A stretch of 64,000 nt of DNA from Sulfurimonas sp. RIFCSPLOWO2_12_36_12 (lineage in GTDB: Bacteria > Campylobacterota > Campylobacteria > Campylobacterales > Sulfurimonadaceae), in contig MIBZ01000062.1 in assembly GCA_001829675.1 (NCBI GenBank), forward strand, positions 24,783 to 88,782. Direction: 5' to 3'. The translations under genes were made by a program, and so were the position numbers. Under the pieces are notes generated by a model, which was given only the letters and a program-made list of their open reading frames with translations, had not been told where the DNA came from and made no database searches. Positions 46,822 to 55,916 of the stretch are shown here, piece after piece. Numbering within the stretch: position 1 is the stretch's first letter; every line of letters starts with the position of its first letter.

Positions 46822-49800
46822 GTGATAGAGTATTTTATAAAAAACAGCAGGTTAAATCATGCACTTTTAGTTTTTATTGTTTTTATGGGAGTTTACTCTT
46901 ATATCAATATTCCAAAAGAGATGTTTCCTGATATGGAGCTTGACCAGATAAGCGTTCTTGGCTCTTATAGGGGTGCAAGTGCTACGACCATGGATAAAAT
47001 GGCGGTTCGCGATATAGAGGATTCATTAAGCAATATAAATGGCATAGATAAGACCGAAACCATCATTACGCCGGGGGCTTTTGCCATAATTTTAACTCTG
47101 AGCGATGGAGCAAGCAGAGAGTTGACACTTAGCCGTGTAAAAGATTCCGTCGCACTTAGTAAACAAAACCTGCCGAGTGACATGAATGAACCTGTCGCTA
47201 CGCTTTTGGAAAAAACAAAATCGCTTATAAAATTGGCTATCTCCTCATCAACTCTATCCGTGGGTGAGCTAACGGTAATCGCACAAGATATGAAATCAAA
47301 AGTATCAAAAATGGACGGTATCAGTGAAGTTTTGGTTCGTGGCGGTTCTGAAGAGGAGGTGATTGTCAAACTCAACTCTGAAGCAATTTTGGCATATGGT
47401 TTGGACCATGCAACTGTTCAAAAAGCTATCTCAAATCTTTCATATGTTTTTCCCATCGGAGATATTGAGCAGAGAGGAAATTTTGTATTTATCTCTACCG
47501 CAAACGGTAAAGCAGATGCAGATGAGTATAAAGATGCCATCTTAAATATCAATGACAAATATATAAAACTCGGCGATATTGCGGAGGTGAGCATAGAGTA
47601 TCCGCAAACCGACACTTTGGCTACTTACAACGGCAAAAAAGCTATCTCTTTGAATATCTCAAAGGGAGCAAGCGGCGATGCAATAGTTTTGGCTAAAAAA
47701 CTTCAAGAAGATGTTAAAAAACTAGAAAAAAGCTACAAGGGAGCAGAGTTTACTTTTCATGAAGATAATTCAAAACCGGTTAGAGAGAGGCTAGATATAA
47801 TCATCTCAAATCTTATGTTTGGCTTGATTTTGGTTTTTATCTCGATGTATGTTCTTATAAATCTTAGAATTGCCATCATCGTTGCACTTGGAATTCCGTT
47901 TTCATTCCTCATCGGAATCATCTGCCTCTACTATATGGGGTACTCTATAAATGTTGTTTCGCTCCTCGGTGCGCTTATAGTTATAGGAATTGTCGTTGAT
48001 GATGCCATAGTCGTCAGTGAAAATATCCAGCGATATATAGATGATGGTATGGATAACTACAGTGCAACCATAAGAGGTGCAAAAGAGATGATTTTACCAG
48101 TCACTCTGGCAACCGTAACAACCGTGGTAGCATTTTTGCCGATTTTTATGATGCAAGGCGAGACGGCACTTTTTATCATGCTTATCCCTCTTGCCGTAAT
48201 TATTATCTTGCTGGGTTCACTTTTAGAGAGCTTTTTGTTTTTGCCGCTTCATGCAAATGATTTTTTGAGAAAAAGTAACAATATTGTAAGTTGGGTGCCT
48301 TTGCAAAATTTTTATGAGAGGGTGATTTTACGCTTTTTGCACTACAAAAAAATATCACTTCTCTTTTTCTTGATTTTAATTCCATTGGCAACTGTCTTTG
48401 TGGCGAAATCTATGAAGTTTCAATTTTTTCCGAATTTTGACGGAAACTTTATCTATATTTCCGGAAAGCTGGACATAAACACGCCTCTTGAAGATACATA
48501 CAGAGTTTCAAAAGAGATAGAAGCAGAGCTTGTAAAACATAAAGATGAGTTTTCGATTAAAGCTGTCTCATCAGTCGTCGGGTATAGACGAAGCATATCC
48601 GGCGAGACTCAAAGAAACAATGGTGTCTTTATGATAACAATGGAGCTTTACGATAGGGTGGAGGGCAACTTTGTAGATAAATATATAAACCCTGTTTTAA
48701 ACTTCAGTTTCGATTTTAATAACCCGCAAAAGATGCGCAAAGAACAGACTTATGAACTTGCCCCTCGTGCGAAAGAGATTATTGCAGTTTTTGAAAAAAA
48801 ATATAATATGGAAGATTTAGGCGTTTTAGAGGATAAGCCCGGACTAATAAAGAGCGATATTCAGATAAATCTCTCCGGAGCCAATGATAAACTGCTTCAA
48901 GATAGTATAAAAAAACTAGAACATGAGATTTCCAAAATCGAAGGTGTCAGAGATTTTAGTGACAATATAAAACTTGGAAAAATGGAGTATAAAGTCAAGA
49001 TAAACTCCTATGGAGAGAGCTTAGGGCTTAGTGAGGCATCTGTTGCAAAAACATTAAGTGCTTACTTTCTAGAGCAAAAACAAGCAACCACTTTTAACGA
49101 GCAGGGTGTTATGGAGATAAAAACAGAGGAGAGCGCCAAAGACAGCATAGATACATTTTTGAATTTCAGCATGCCGCTTGGCGATGGAAAATATGTAAAA
49201 CTGACAGAAATTGCGCAAATTGTCCAAATAAGGGATTATGAGAAGATAAATAAACTCAACGGAAGCATCATTAAAACTGTTTTTGCAAGCATCGATAAGA
49301 GAAAAACAACTTCCGGAGAGGTGCTGGACAAGCTGGAAGCTACACTCAATGAGATAAGAGAGAGCGGTGTTGAGGTTATGCTTTTGGGTGAAAAAGAGAA
49401 AAAAGAGCAGCTCAAAGATGATATGCAAAAAGCTGTTCTGTTGGCACTCTTTTTGATTTTTATATCGCTTTTGCTGATATTCTCAAAAGCAAAATATGCG
49501 TTAATGGTTATGAGTGTAATACCGCTCTCTGTTTTAGGGGCGCTTCTTGGACATAAACTGCTTGGTATAAACTTATCTATGACTTCTATTATAGGGATTT
49601 TAGGGCTTGCCGGAGTTGTTGTAAATGATGGAATAATTATGCTTGATTTTTTACACGGCACTCATAAATTAGAAGAGTTTTTACAGCGGGCAAAACTTAG
49701 ACTTCGCCCGATTGTTATAACAACGCTTACTACATTTTTAGGGCTATTTACTCTTATCTTTTATGCTTCAGGTCAAGCCGTCATACTTCAGCCGATTGCT

Positions 49801-49905
49801 GTGTCACTTGGCTTTGGTTTGATTTGGGGAACGATTTTAAATCTAATCTATCTACCAACGCTCTATGCGATGGTAAATAAAATTGAAATAAAAAAAGAGG
49901 CTTAG
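46822..49905 (+). CDS. RND-family efflux transporter (AcrB-like)
   Basis: A 1027-residue inner-membrane RND pump with the usual 12-TM, two-lobe plan: TM1 near 12-28, a large periplasmic loop, TM2-6 about 330-465, and a second half repeating this. The proton-relay acid pair is in GIVVDDAIVVSENI, and the second half has GLAGVVVNDGIIML. It starts at a GTG with AGAGAAG upstream. The adaptor (MFP) and outer-membrane channel genes that usually accompany such pumps are absent on both sides. Substrate unknown. Confidence 0.93.
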   Translation: MIEYFIKNSRLNHALLVFIVFMGVYSYINIPKEMFPDMELDQISVLGSYRGASATTMDKMAVRDIEDSLSNINGIDKTETIITPGAFAIILTLSDGASRELTLSRVKDSVALSKQNLPSDMNEPVATLLEKTKSLIKLAISSSTLSVGELTVIAQDMKSKVSKMDGISEVLVRGGSEEEVIVKLNSEAILAYGLDHATVQKAISNLSYVFPIGDIEQRGNFVFISTANGKADADEYKDAILNINDKYIKLGDIAEVSIEYPQTDTLATYNGKKAISLNISKGASGDAIVLAKKLQEDVKKLEKSYKGAEFTFHEDNSKPVRERLDIIISNLMFGLILVFISMYVLINLRIAIIVALGIPFSFLIGIICLYYMGYSINVVSLLGALIVIGIVVDDAIVVSENIQRYIDDGMDNYSATIRGAKEMILPVTLATVTTVVAFLPIFMMQGETALFIMLIPLAVIIILLGSLLESFLFLPLHANDFLRKSNNIVSWVPLQNFYERVILRFLHYKKISLLFFLILIPLATVFVAKSMKFQFFPNFDGNFIYISGKLDINTPLEDTYRVSKEIEAELVKHKDEFSIKAVSSVVGYRRSISGETQRNNGVFMITMELYDRVEGNFVDKYINPVLNFSFDFNNPQKMRKEQTYELAPRAKEIIAVFEKKYNMEDLGVLEDKPGLIKSDIQINLSGANDKLLQDSIKKLEHEISKIEGVRDFSDNIKLGKMEYKVKINSYGESLGLSEASVAKTLSAYFLEQKQATTFNEQGVMEIKTEESAKDSIDTFLNFSMPLGDGKYVKLTEIAQIVQIRDYEKINKLNGSIIKTVFASIDKRKTTSGEVLDKLEATLNEIRESGVEVMLLGEKEKKEQLKDDMQKAVLLALFLIFISLLLIFSKAKYALMVMSVIPLSVLGALLGHKLLGINLSMTSIIGILGLAGVVVNDGIIMLDFLHGTHKLEEFLQRAKLRLRPIVITTLTTFLGLFTLIFYASGQAVILQPIAVSLGFGLIWGTILNLIYLPTLYAMVNKIEIKKEA

Positions 49906-50300
49906 TGTGCTTGATATGGCAGAATAGGCAGTTTTAGCTGTTTTGCATACACTATGCCGCTTTTGATATTGATTACATCATAGTTTAGCTTTTGTGATAA
50001 AAACGGCGCTAAAACACTTGTTCTGCTTCCTGTTCTGCATATGATGGCAAACTGTTTTTTTGTATCTACTACTTTGTTTAGTTTTTCAAGAAAATCTTTA
50101 AGGTCATAGTTGCCTTTTTCATCAAAAAGCATAATCGGTATAGACCCCTTTAGCAGACCTGTTTCTTTCCATTCGCCCGGTGTTCTAATATCAACTATCG
50201 GTATATTGGAGCTGATGAGTCCTTGGGACGCTTCTTCATTTGTGATTGCTGCAAAAAGTGAAGCCGATACTAATAAAAGTGATAACGCTATTTTTTTCAA
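49902..50300 (-). CDS. Exported rhodanese-like protein
   Basis: A 132-residue single-domain rhodanese with a signal peptide (KKIALSLLLVSASLFA). The active-site Cys lies in FAIICRTGSRTSVLA; VDIRTPGEWKETGLLKGSI is the other conserved segment. It should work in the periplasm on sulfur transfer. The TTG at 50300 has GGGGG six bases upstream; a GTG one codon earlier is less well spaced. Overlaps the convergent RND gene end by four bases. Confidence 0.88.
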   Translation of the reverse strand: MKKIALSLLLVSASLFAAITNEEASQGLISSNIPIVDIRTPGEWKETGLLKGSIPIMLFDEKGNYDLKDFLEKLNKVVDTKKQFAIICRTGSRTSVLAPFLSQKLNYDVINIKSGIVYAKQLKLPILPYQAH

Positions 50301-50365
50301 CACATTCCCCCTGTATTAAATTAAGGGTATAATTGTACCGATAATAAATAAATAATAGGTAAAAG

Positions 50366-50734
50366 ATGGCATCTCAAAAAGCGGTAGATAACTCACTTAG
50401 GCTTCGATATATAAGAGCATTAGAGAGATTTCACAAAAGTATTATTTCATACCTCTCAAGCACGGCAAATCTCTCTAAAGAGGGGTATGATAAAAAGATA
50501 GAGAGTAGTTTGAAACTATTGCAAAAAGTTGATGAAATAGCGCTCTATAAAGGCGACTTGCAAGAGCTGCAAAAGCTGGTTAAAAAAACAATCAGTTATA
50601 AAGATAGCGATAAAGATATAGAGGAGATAAAAGAGGAGATTCTTTACGCTTCAAACCAGCTTGATAAAACGAAAAATGCAAGACGATATAAAAAAGATAA
50701 ACACTCCCAGCTAAAATATGATGACTGGGAGTAA
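50366..50734 (+). CDS. Unknown small helical protein
   Basis: A 122-residue, strongly charged helical protein (LRYIRALERFHKSIISYLSST, then DLQELQKLVKKTISYKDSDKDIEEIKEEI, and a Lys-rich C-terminus ending DDWE). No domain recognised. It is followed at once by a two-way terminator. Confidence 0.6.
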   Translation: MASQKAVDNSLRLRYIRALERFHKSIISYLSSTANLSKEGYDKKIESSLKLLQKVDEIALYKGDLQELQKLVKKTISYKDSDKDIEEIKEEILYASNQLDKTKNARRYKKDKHSQLKYDDWE

Positions 50735-50760
50735 AAAAGAGTAGCAAAGCCTACTCTTTT
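50735..50760. terminator. Bidirectional terminator
   Basis: Perfect stem AAAAGAGTAG (50735-50744) and CTACTCTTTT (50751-50760) with a six-base loop. It has T-runs on both strands (T4 on plus, T6 on minus) and serves the small helical gene and the chemoreceptor, whose stop codon is part of the stem. Confidence 0.85.
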
Positions 50761-52643
50761 AGCATTTTATCCAGTAGCACAAACACTTCGGAAGATACAT
50801 CTTCCATATCATCAAAGTTTTTGATAATTTGATCTGCATTTTTAAGAGTACTTTCATCGGCATCTTTTTCAAGATAGCTAAGATTTTCATGAACTTTTTT
50901 GCTGACCATTATACGAGGAGCATCTAGTTTAGGGAAAGATTCAGTATTTGCAAATCTTACTTTGCCCTCTTCAGAGCACCACTCACCAAGACGGCACTTT
51001 TCTCCGGCTTTTGAAGGTACGACATTCTTTAGGGATATAATAGAGTTATATGCGCGAGATTTAAACAGTATCTGGTCTAGTTTAGCAAGTACTATAAATA
51101 TGCTATTTTCCATTCTGTATGAGTAGTTGACAATTTTTGAAGAGTTTTCGCTTAATTCAATAAGTGTATTTTCAAACCCGCTTATCTTTTGAGTAGAGCC
51201 TTCCACGGTTGTTTTCATATTATCAGAACTTGTTTGTATTTCACTCATATTTTGTTGCAGAGATTTGATTGAAACTGAGATTTCCCCAGTTGCTTTGTGT
51301 GTTCTCTCTGCAAGTTTTCTTACTTCATCGGCAACAACGGCAAATCCTCTGCCATGTTCACCTGCGCGTGCAGCTTCAATAGCAGCATTTAGAGCTAGCA
51401 GATTTGTCTGGTCTGCAATGTCGGTAATTAGTTGAATTACCGAAGTAATATCATTTGCTTGATTTGCAATTTCACCGATGCTGTCATTGTTAATATTTAC
51501 CTGCTCATTAAGTGCATTGAGTTCATTGGTAATATCTGTGATATCGTTACGAGAGTCGGTAGCTAGTTCTGAAGCATCTTTAGTAGCAGATGTAATTGCT
51601 TTTAAATCATGAAGATTTCCATCTAAGTCAGAGATAATTAACGATAACGACTCGGATACCTTTACGCTTCTTGTACTGATTTTTGAGTTAAATATATCTC
51701 TTTGTGCTTTGGCATGTTGAGTTTTCATAAACTCTATACTTTTTCCGACACTCTCAATAGCGTCAACAAATTCACCGCTCATTCCCTCGGATGAAATACG
51801 GTGAGCAAAAACACCTTTTGATGCGTTGGTAATAGTCGTGTTTATCTCGTTTATAAGATTTTGTGTACATTTGATAAGTTGTGTCAGTTCATGCCCCATA
51901 ATACCAAGTTCGGTACGAGTATCGGTTGTTGCTGCCTTATGGCTAAAATCACCTTTTGAAACAAAACCGATTAGAGATGTAAAATCATTTATTCCGCTTG
52001 TAATAGATTTTCTAATTAAAGTTGCAAATATAAGCACAATAATACCGACAACTATTCCGGCAACTAAAGCCAGAAATTTAAAAAACACAAGTTCGTTTCC
52101 AAGGTTTATAGAGTCTTTATCCAGTTCACTAGACTTTAAATCTACAAGTTTTTTAAATGATTCTCTAGATGCATTTGCAAAAGGAGTCAGCTCTTTGGAG
52201 TAGTTGCTATATATCTCACCCTTACTCTCATTAATTGCTTGCGGGCTTAAAGATTTCATCATTTTTAATGTATTTTCTAAAAATAACATCGTAGAATTTT
52301 TAGCTTCTTTTACCATCTCATATGATTTATCGTTAGCCATAAGCTTTTCTAATAAACTGAAATCATTTCCAATCTTTGTAATCGTATCGCTGAGTTTTTC
52401 TATGTTTTTATCATAATCTCCGCCGAGCATAATGTCTCTCGATAATCTGCTGATATAATTTAGATTTTTTTCTATATCAAGTGTAGTCAGTGCACTCGTC
52501 ATTGAATTCTGGTGCAAATAGTTGTATTTTGATTCAATGTGGCCAAGCGCCAAAAATATGGATATTGCTGCAGAAAAAACAGAAATTGTCACCATCGCAA
52601 TAAAATAGTTCATTTTCTTATGAATACTTAAATTTTTAAACAT
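50751..52643 (-). CDS. Methyl-accepting chemotaxis protein with CZB-like C-terminus
   Basis: A 630-residue chemoreceptor. TM1 about 10-33 and TM2 about 185-210 surround a four-helix periplasmic domain (residues 34-180). HAMP-like region and signalling hairpin follow, with the tip [41 protein letters not shown] near 414. The C-terminal 110 residues resemble the zinc-binding CZB domain ([33 protein letters not shown]), but two ligand positions are altered: Q replaces the His of LDH, and the first His of the C-terminal pair is not present. The hairpin is intact, so signalling should work. Confidence 0.9.
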   Translation of the reverse strand: MFKNLSIHKKMNYFIAMVTISVFSAAISIFLALGHIESKYNYLHQNSMTSALTTLDIEKNLNYISRLSRDIMLGGDYDKNIEKLSDTITKIGNDFSLLEKLMANDKSYEMVKEAKNSTMLFLENTLKMMKSLSPQAINESKGEIYSNYSKELTPFANASRESFKKLVDLKSSELDKDSINLGNELVFFKFLALVAGIVVGIIVLIFATLIRKSITSGINDFTSLIGFVSKGDFSHKAATTDTRTELGIMGHELTQLIKCTQNLINEINTTITNASKGVFAHRISSEGMSGEFVDAIESVGKSIEFMKTQHAKAQRDIFNSKISTRSVKVSESLSLIISDLDGNLHDLKAITSATKDASELATDSRNDITDITNELNALNEQVNINNDSIGEIANQANDITSVIQLITDIADQTNLLALNAAIEAARAGEHGRGFAVVADEVRKLAERTHKATGEISVSIKSLQQNMSEIQTSSDNMKTTVEGSTQKISGFENTLIELSENSSKIVNYSYRMENSIFIVLAKLDQILFKSRAYNSIISLKNVVPSKAGEKCRLGEWCSEEGKVRFANTESFPKLDAPRIMVSKKVHENLSYLEKDADESTLKNADQIIKNFDDMEDVSSEVFVLLDKMLKE

Positions 52644-52736
52644 TAGAACCCTTCAGTATTATTTTGGCTGAATGATAACATATTATTTGTGATTATTTTG
52701 TAATTTTTTTATAAATGTGTCCCAATTGTCAATTTT

Positions 52737-53159
52737 TTAAACATACATAAACTGAGATAAAAGAATAATTATGACAACTAAACTAAAAGGGAAAAAGTGG
52801 CTTTTGAATACCCATGGATTTATTTTAAAAAGTTTTTGATTTATTCCTCTGAGACCAAGCCATGAGCCTAAAAATGCTTTTATAGCCAGAAGAGTTTGAA
52901 AATGTGACAATGAACCGCCTTCAATCTTGCCAAAAATCTGAGAGATTAGATATAGCCCGCTGGCAACGGCTACCATTAAAGCATAAGGGACAACTTTTCT
53001 TACATGTACCATAATCGCTTCTCTTGCTTTTTTATGTTCATCTTCACTAAGGTTTTGATTCATTTTAGACAAAAATAGAACATCAACAAACAGAAAGCCT
53101 CCATAGATAAAGACGGAAAAAATGTGAATAGTATGAATGAATGTGTAAGTAATAGCCAA
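52737..53159 (-). CDS. Four-TM membrane protein, CopD-like
   Basis: A 140-residue integral membrane protein with four hydrophobic helices (about 8-28, 53-75, 83-103, 117-138). HTIHIFSVFIYGGFLFVDVLFL near the N-terminus resembles the CopD/YkvI-type membrane family, possibly using the His pair to bind a metal or heme. It starts at a TTG that lacks a well-spaced Shine-Dalgarno, so the start is uncertain. Confidence 0.6.
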   Translation of the reverse strand: MAITYTFIHTIHIFSVFIYGGFLFVDVLFLSKMNQNLSEDEHKKAREAIMVHVRKVVPYALMVAVASGLYLISQIFGKIEGGSLSHFQTLLAIKAFLGSWLGLRGINQKLFKINPWVFKSHFFPFSLVVIIILLSQFMYV

Positions 53160-53288
53160 TCCTTTTTTGTAGAAATTCTATCATAAGTTGCTATAAACAA
53201 ATTTGTTTTATATCAATACCATAACCCTACATTTAGACTTTTTAGATAAAATCACAAACTAAAAAAATCAATACAAAGAATAAATATA

Positions 53289-53906
53289 ATGCAAAATACA
53301 AAAGCTAGAGCCAATATTTACGCACTGCTATCTCGCGTACTGCTGCAAGAGCTGGATGAGAAGATGCTTAAAACAATCAAGAATGATGAAAATATTTTAG
53401 ATTTTTTCCCAACCCTAAAAGAATGGGCACCTTTTAATGAGGTTGAAAATAAGAAGCTTTTGGAAGAGTATTTAAATCCTGATTTTGTAAATTTATCTCT
53501 TTTACATCTTATTCCTTATGAAACATTTTACACAAGAGAAGACCAAAAGATAGAGACAGGCGGAGCTAACCCCGTAACGGATATGTATAGCGCATATAAT
53601 TTTATGGTTGACTATGAAGCGGCTCGCACTGTTGCCGCTGACCACATTGGAATAGAGCTGGAGTTTATGCATCATTTAGTTGCAGCTGAGTTAAAAGCTT
53701 TAGAAGACGGCGATAAAGATGCGGTAAAAGTGCTTCAAGAGATAGAGAAAGAGTTTTTAAACAAACACCTTTTGCAGTGGGCGCCGCTTTATCTGATAAA
53801 TGTAAAATATGAGGCTAGAACGCCGCTTTACTATGATGTTGCGGATATGGCTTTAGAGTTTATCCTTAGCGATAATGAATATCTGGTTAAAGAGCTGAAT
53901 ATTTAG
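53289..53906 (+). CDS. TorD-family molybdoenzyme chaperone
   Basis: A 205-residue all-helical TorD/DmsD-type chaperone: ARANIYALLSRVLLQELDE, LIPYETFYTREDQKIETGGANPVTDMY, GIELEFMHHLVAAEL, and LLQWAPLYLINVKYEARTPLYYDVADMALEF. The E-F-M-H-H and W-x-P-x-Y segments are typical. Such chaperones prepare Tat-exported molybdenum or tungsten enzymes, often formate dehydrogenase in Campylobacterota. First of a four-gene set. Confidence 0.88.
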   Translation: MQNTKARANIYALLSRVLLQELDEKMLKTIKNDENILDFFPTLKEWAPFNEVENKKLLEEYLNPDFVNLSLLHLIPYETFYTREDQKIETGGANPVTDMYSAYNFMVDYEAARTVAADHIGIELEFMHHLVAAELKALEDGDKDAVKVLQEIEKEFLNKHLLQWAPLYLINVKYEARTPLYYDVADMALEFILSDNEYLVKELNI

Positions 53907-55013
53907 ATGATACAACTAAAAGCTAGCCGTTGTGTTCGTTCGCTCTCAAAAGAGAGTGAGTGTAATAAATGTGAACTCATCTGCCCGACAGAGGCTATCG
54001 TAGTGGCTAATAACCCGCTTCCGAGCATTAACTTTTCTGCATGTGTCGAGTGTGGAGCTTGCGATGCGGTATGCCCGAATGAGGCACTTTCTTTAGATGA
54101 TTTCAGTTCGACAAATTTCTTTTTTAGTTTTATGGAAGATGAAGACAACCTAATCTCTTGCAGAAAAAATGTCCCCTGCATTGCAGCTCTAAATATAGAA
54201 AACATTATCTCAATGGCGCTGCTTAAAAAAGAGATGATTTTTGATATGGGGCACTGCGATGGGTGCGCCATAGCACATAAATGCAAACCTGAGATAGAGA
54301 AAAACTATGAAGAAGCTTCTTATGTGCTAGAGGCCATGGAGAGCGAAGCTGTCATAAAACTTGAAAATGTTAAGTATGAAAAAGCAGAGACAGGCGAAAA
54401 AAATATTAGTAACAGAAGAGAATTTTTTAGCAAAGTAAATCTCAAATATGCAGTTAAAGCAAAAATAGAGTTTGAAAAAGAGATACAAAAAGCAACAGAT
54501 GAGCTGGTTGCGCATACTCTGCAAAAAAGCGATATAGCGCTTTTAAAACAAAAACGCATTACAGATAGAAGAAAGCTCTTTTTTACGGCACTAAAAAGAG
54601 TTAAAAAGCCGTCTGTTTATCATGTTATTGAAGCGAGTGAACTGTCGTTCACCTCAATGAAGCTGCTCAGCAGTGATACTTGTACAGCGTGTCAGATGTG
54701 TTACAGAGTATGCCCAAGCGGGGCTCTTAGCTCAGATGTTAAAAATTCCAAGATAGATTTTGACCCGTTTTTGTGTATAAAATGCCATATTTGTCATGAT
54801 GTGTGTGAGCCAAAAGCCATTACGCTTTCGCCATCTTACAGAGTAAAAGAGTTCTTTGAGCCTGAAGTTCAAAATTTGATTACTTTTAGTGTAAGAAGAT
54901 GTAACGAATGCAGTGTTATTTTTAGTACAAACTCTAACGAAAAACTCTGCTACAGATGCAAGGCAGAAGATGAGGAAGCAAGAGAACTTTGGGGCATAAA
55001 AGGAGATATGTAA
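53907..55013 (+). CDS. Multi-cluster ferredoxin with C-terminal zinc-ribbon-like motif
   Basis: A 368-residue cytoplasmic iron-sulfur protein without a Tat signal or TM. Cys clusters: CNKCELICPTEAI and CVECGACDAVCPNEAL near the N-terminus; CDGCAIAHKC in the middle; CTACQMCYRVCPSGAL and CIKCHICHDVCEPKAI further on; and a final CNECSVIF with CYRCKAEDEE that looks like a zinc ribbon. It overlaps nothing but follows torD by one base. Probably an electron carrier or assembly factor for a molybdoenzyme. Confidence 0.8.
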   Translation: MIQLKASRCVRSLSKESECNKCELICPTEAIVVANNPLPSINFSACVECGACDAVCPNEALSLDDFSSTNFFFSFMEDEDNLISCRKNVPCIAALNIENIISMALLKKEMIFDMGHCDGCAIAHKCKPEIEKNYEEASYVLEAMESEAVIKLENVKYEKAETGEKNISNRREFFSKVNLKYAVKAKIEFEKEIQKATDELVAHTLQKSDIALLKQKRITDRRKLFFTALKRVKKPSVYHVIEASELSFTSMKLLSSDTCTACQMCYRVCPSGALSSDVKNSKIDFDPFLCIKCHICHDVCEPKAITLSPSYRVKEFFEPEVQNLITFSVRRCNECSVIFSTNSNEKLCYRCKAEDEEARELWGIKGDM

Positions 55014-55014
55014 T

Positions 55015-55812
55015 ATGATGAATAACGGTAATGAGATATCTCATCACACAAAACTTTACGGCTTTATAGGCGAATATGCCGCTCAGAGCAGTATGTCGGC
55101 AACACTGAATAAGCTGTTTAAAGCACAGAATAAAAATGCGATGATGATTCCCATGAATATACGAGAAGATGACTTTTTTTTCACTCTCTCAAACATGAAA
55201 AAGTCACATGTAAACGGCGCGCTGATATCTAATGAATATGTAAAAAATGCGCTAGAGATTTTGGATGAAGCCAGTGAAGCGGTTAAGCTCTCCGGAATGT
55301 GTGATATTTTAATAAGGGATGAGCAAAAACTTATCGGAGATATTGTCGGAATGAGAGTTCTCAAAGAGTTTTTAGAAAATAAAAATGCTAAAAAAGTGGC
55401 ACTTATAGGTGTTGGTTCAAGAGCTAAAGCGTTTAGTTTTTTTGCAAACGGTTTTGACATAAGCTACTTTTACGACGACCTAGAGAAACTGATGAATTTT
55501 ACAAAAGAGATGGGTGCTATAAATGCAGATATAAACCGTATAACGGAGGGGATGGATATTGACCTCTCCTCTTATGACGCAGTAGTTGATTTTTCCGATT
55601 TTGACACTCTAGATATGATAAGCGGACTTAGTGCCATAAACATTGACATGAAGCAAAAAAAAGAGTTTTCAGCGCTTAAAGTAAGAGCAAATGAGATGGG
55701 AGCGGCTTACATCGGTTTTGATAATATGTTGGATGAGATAAGCAGTGCTGTTTTTGAGTTTTTAAAAAATAAAAAACATCTCGAGCATGATAAAAGCGAT
55801 ATGAAATTTTAA
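55015..55812 (+). CDS. Shikimate-dehydrogenase-like protein lacking catalytic residues
   Basis: A 265-residue protein that aligns along its length with AroE: KLYGFIGEYAAQSSMSATLNKLF corresponds to the AroE shikimate-binding N-terminus, VNGALISNEYVKNAL to the NVTVPFK region, LSGMCDILI to AGAVNT, and LIGDIVGMRVL to LLGDNTDG. At each point the catalytic or substrate residue (Lys, Asn, Asp) is missing. A Rossmann-like half follows (KKVALIGVGSRAKAFSFF). It is between the ferredoxin and a hypothetical in the TorD set, so a structural or redox-linked maturation role is more likely than shikimate synthesis. AGGAGAT precedes the ATG. Confidence 0.7.
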   Translation: MMNNGNEISHHTKLYGFIGEYAAQSSMSATLNKLFKAQNKNAMMIPMNIREDDFFFTLSNMKKSHVNGALISNEYVKNALEILDEASEAVKLSGMCDILIRDEQKLIGDIVGMRVLKEFLENKNAKKVALIGVGSRAKAFSFFANGFDISYFYDDLEKLMNFTKEMGAINADINRITEGMDIDLSSYDAVVDFSDFDTLDMISGLSAINIDMKQKKEFSALKVRANEMGAAYIGFDNMLDEISSAVFEFLKNKKHLEHDKSDMKF

Positions 55813-55911
55813 CTTTAGTGCCATAGCGGCTAGCGAAGTCAAAGGGACGAGTTCCTTTGACGGACAAATAGATGGAGGGTTTCCTTCATTTTTTACAAAA
55901 AAATTAAGGAA
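55813..55911 (+). repeat. Structured intergenic repeat, copy B, with the downstream ribosome site
   Basis: Starts at the stop of the AroE-like gene. Core with GTGCCATAGCGGCTAGCG (55819-55836); hairpin 2 TCAAAGGGAC (55839-55848) with GTTCCTTTGA (55851-55860); hairpin 3 GATGGAGG (55871-55878) with CCTTCATT (55883-55890); then the ribosome site AAGGAA (55906-55911). TTCCTT at 55881-55886 can instead pair with AAGGAA. Hairpin 1 is absent in this copy. Confidence 0.85.
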
Positions 55912-55916
55912 GTAAT

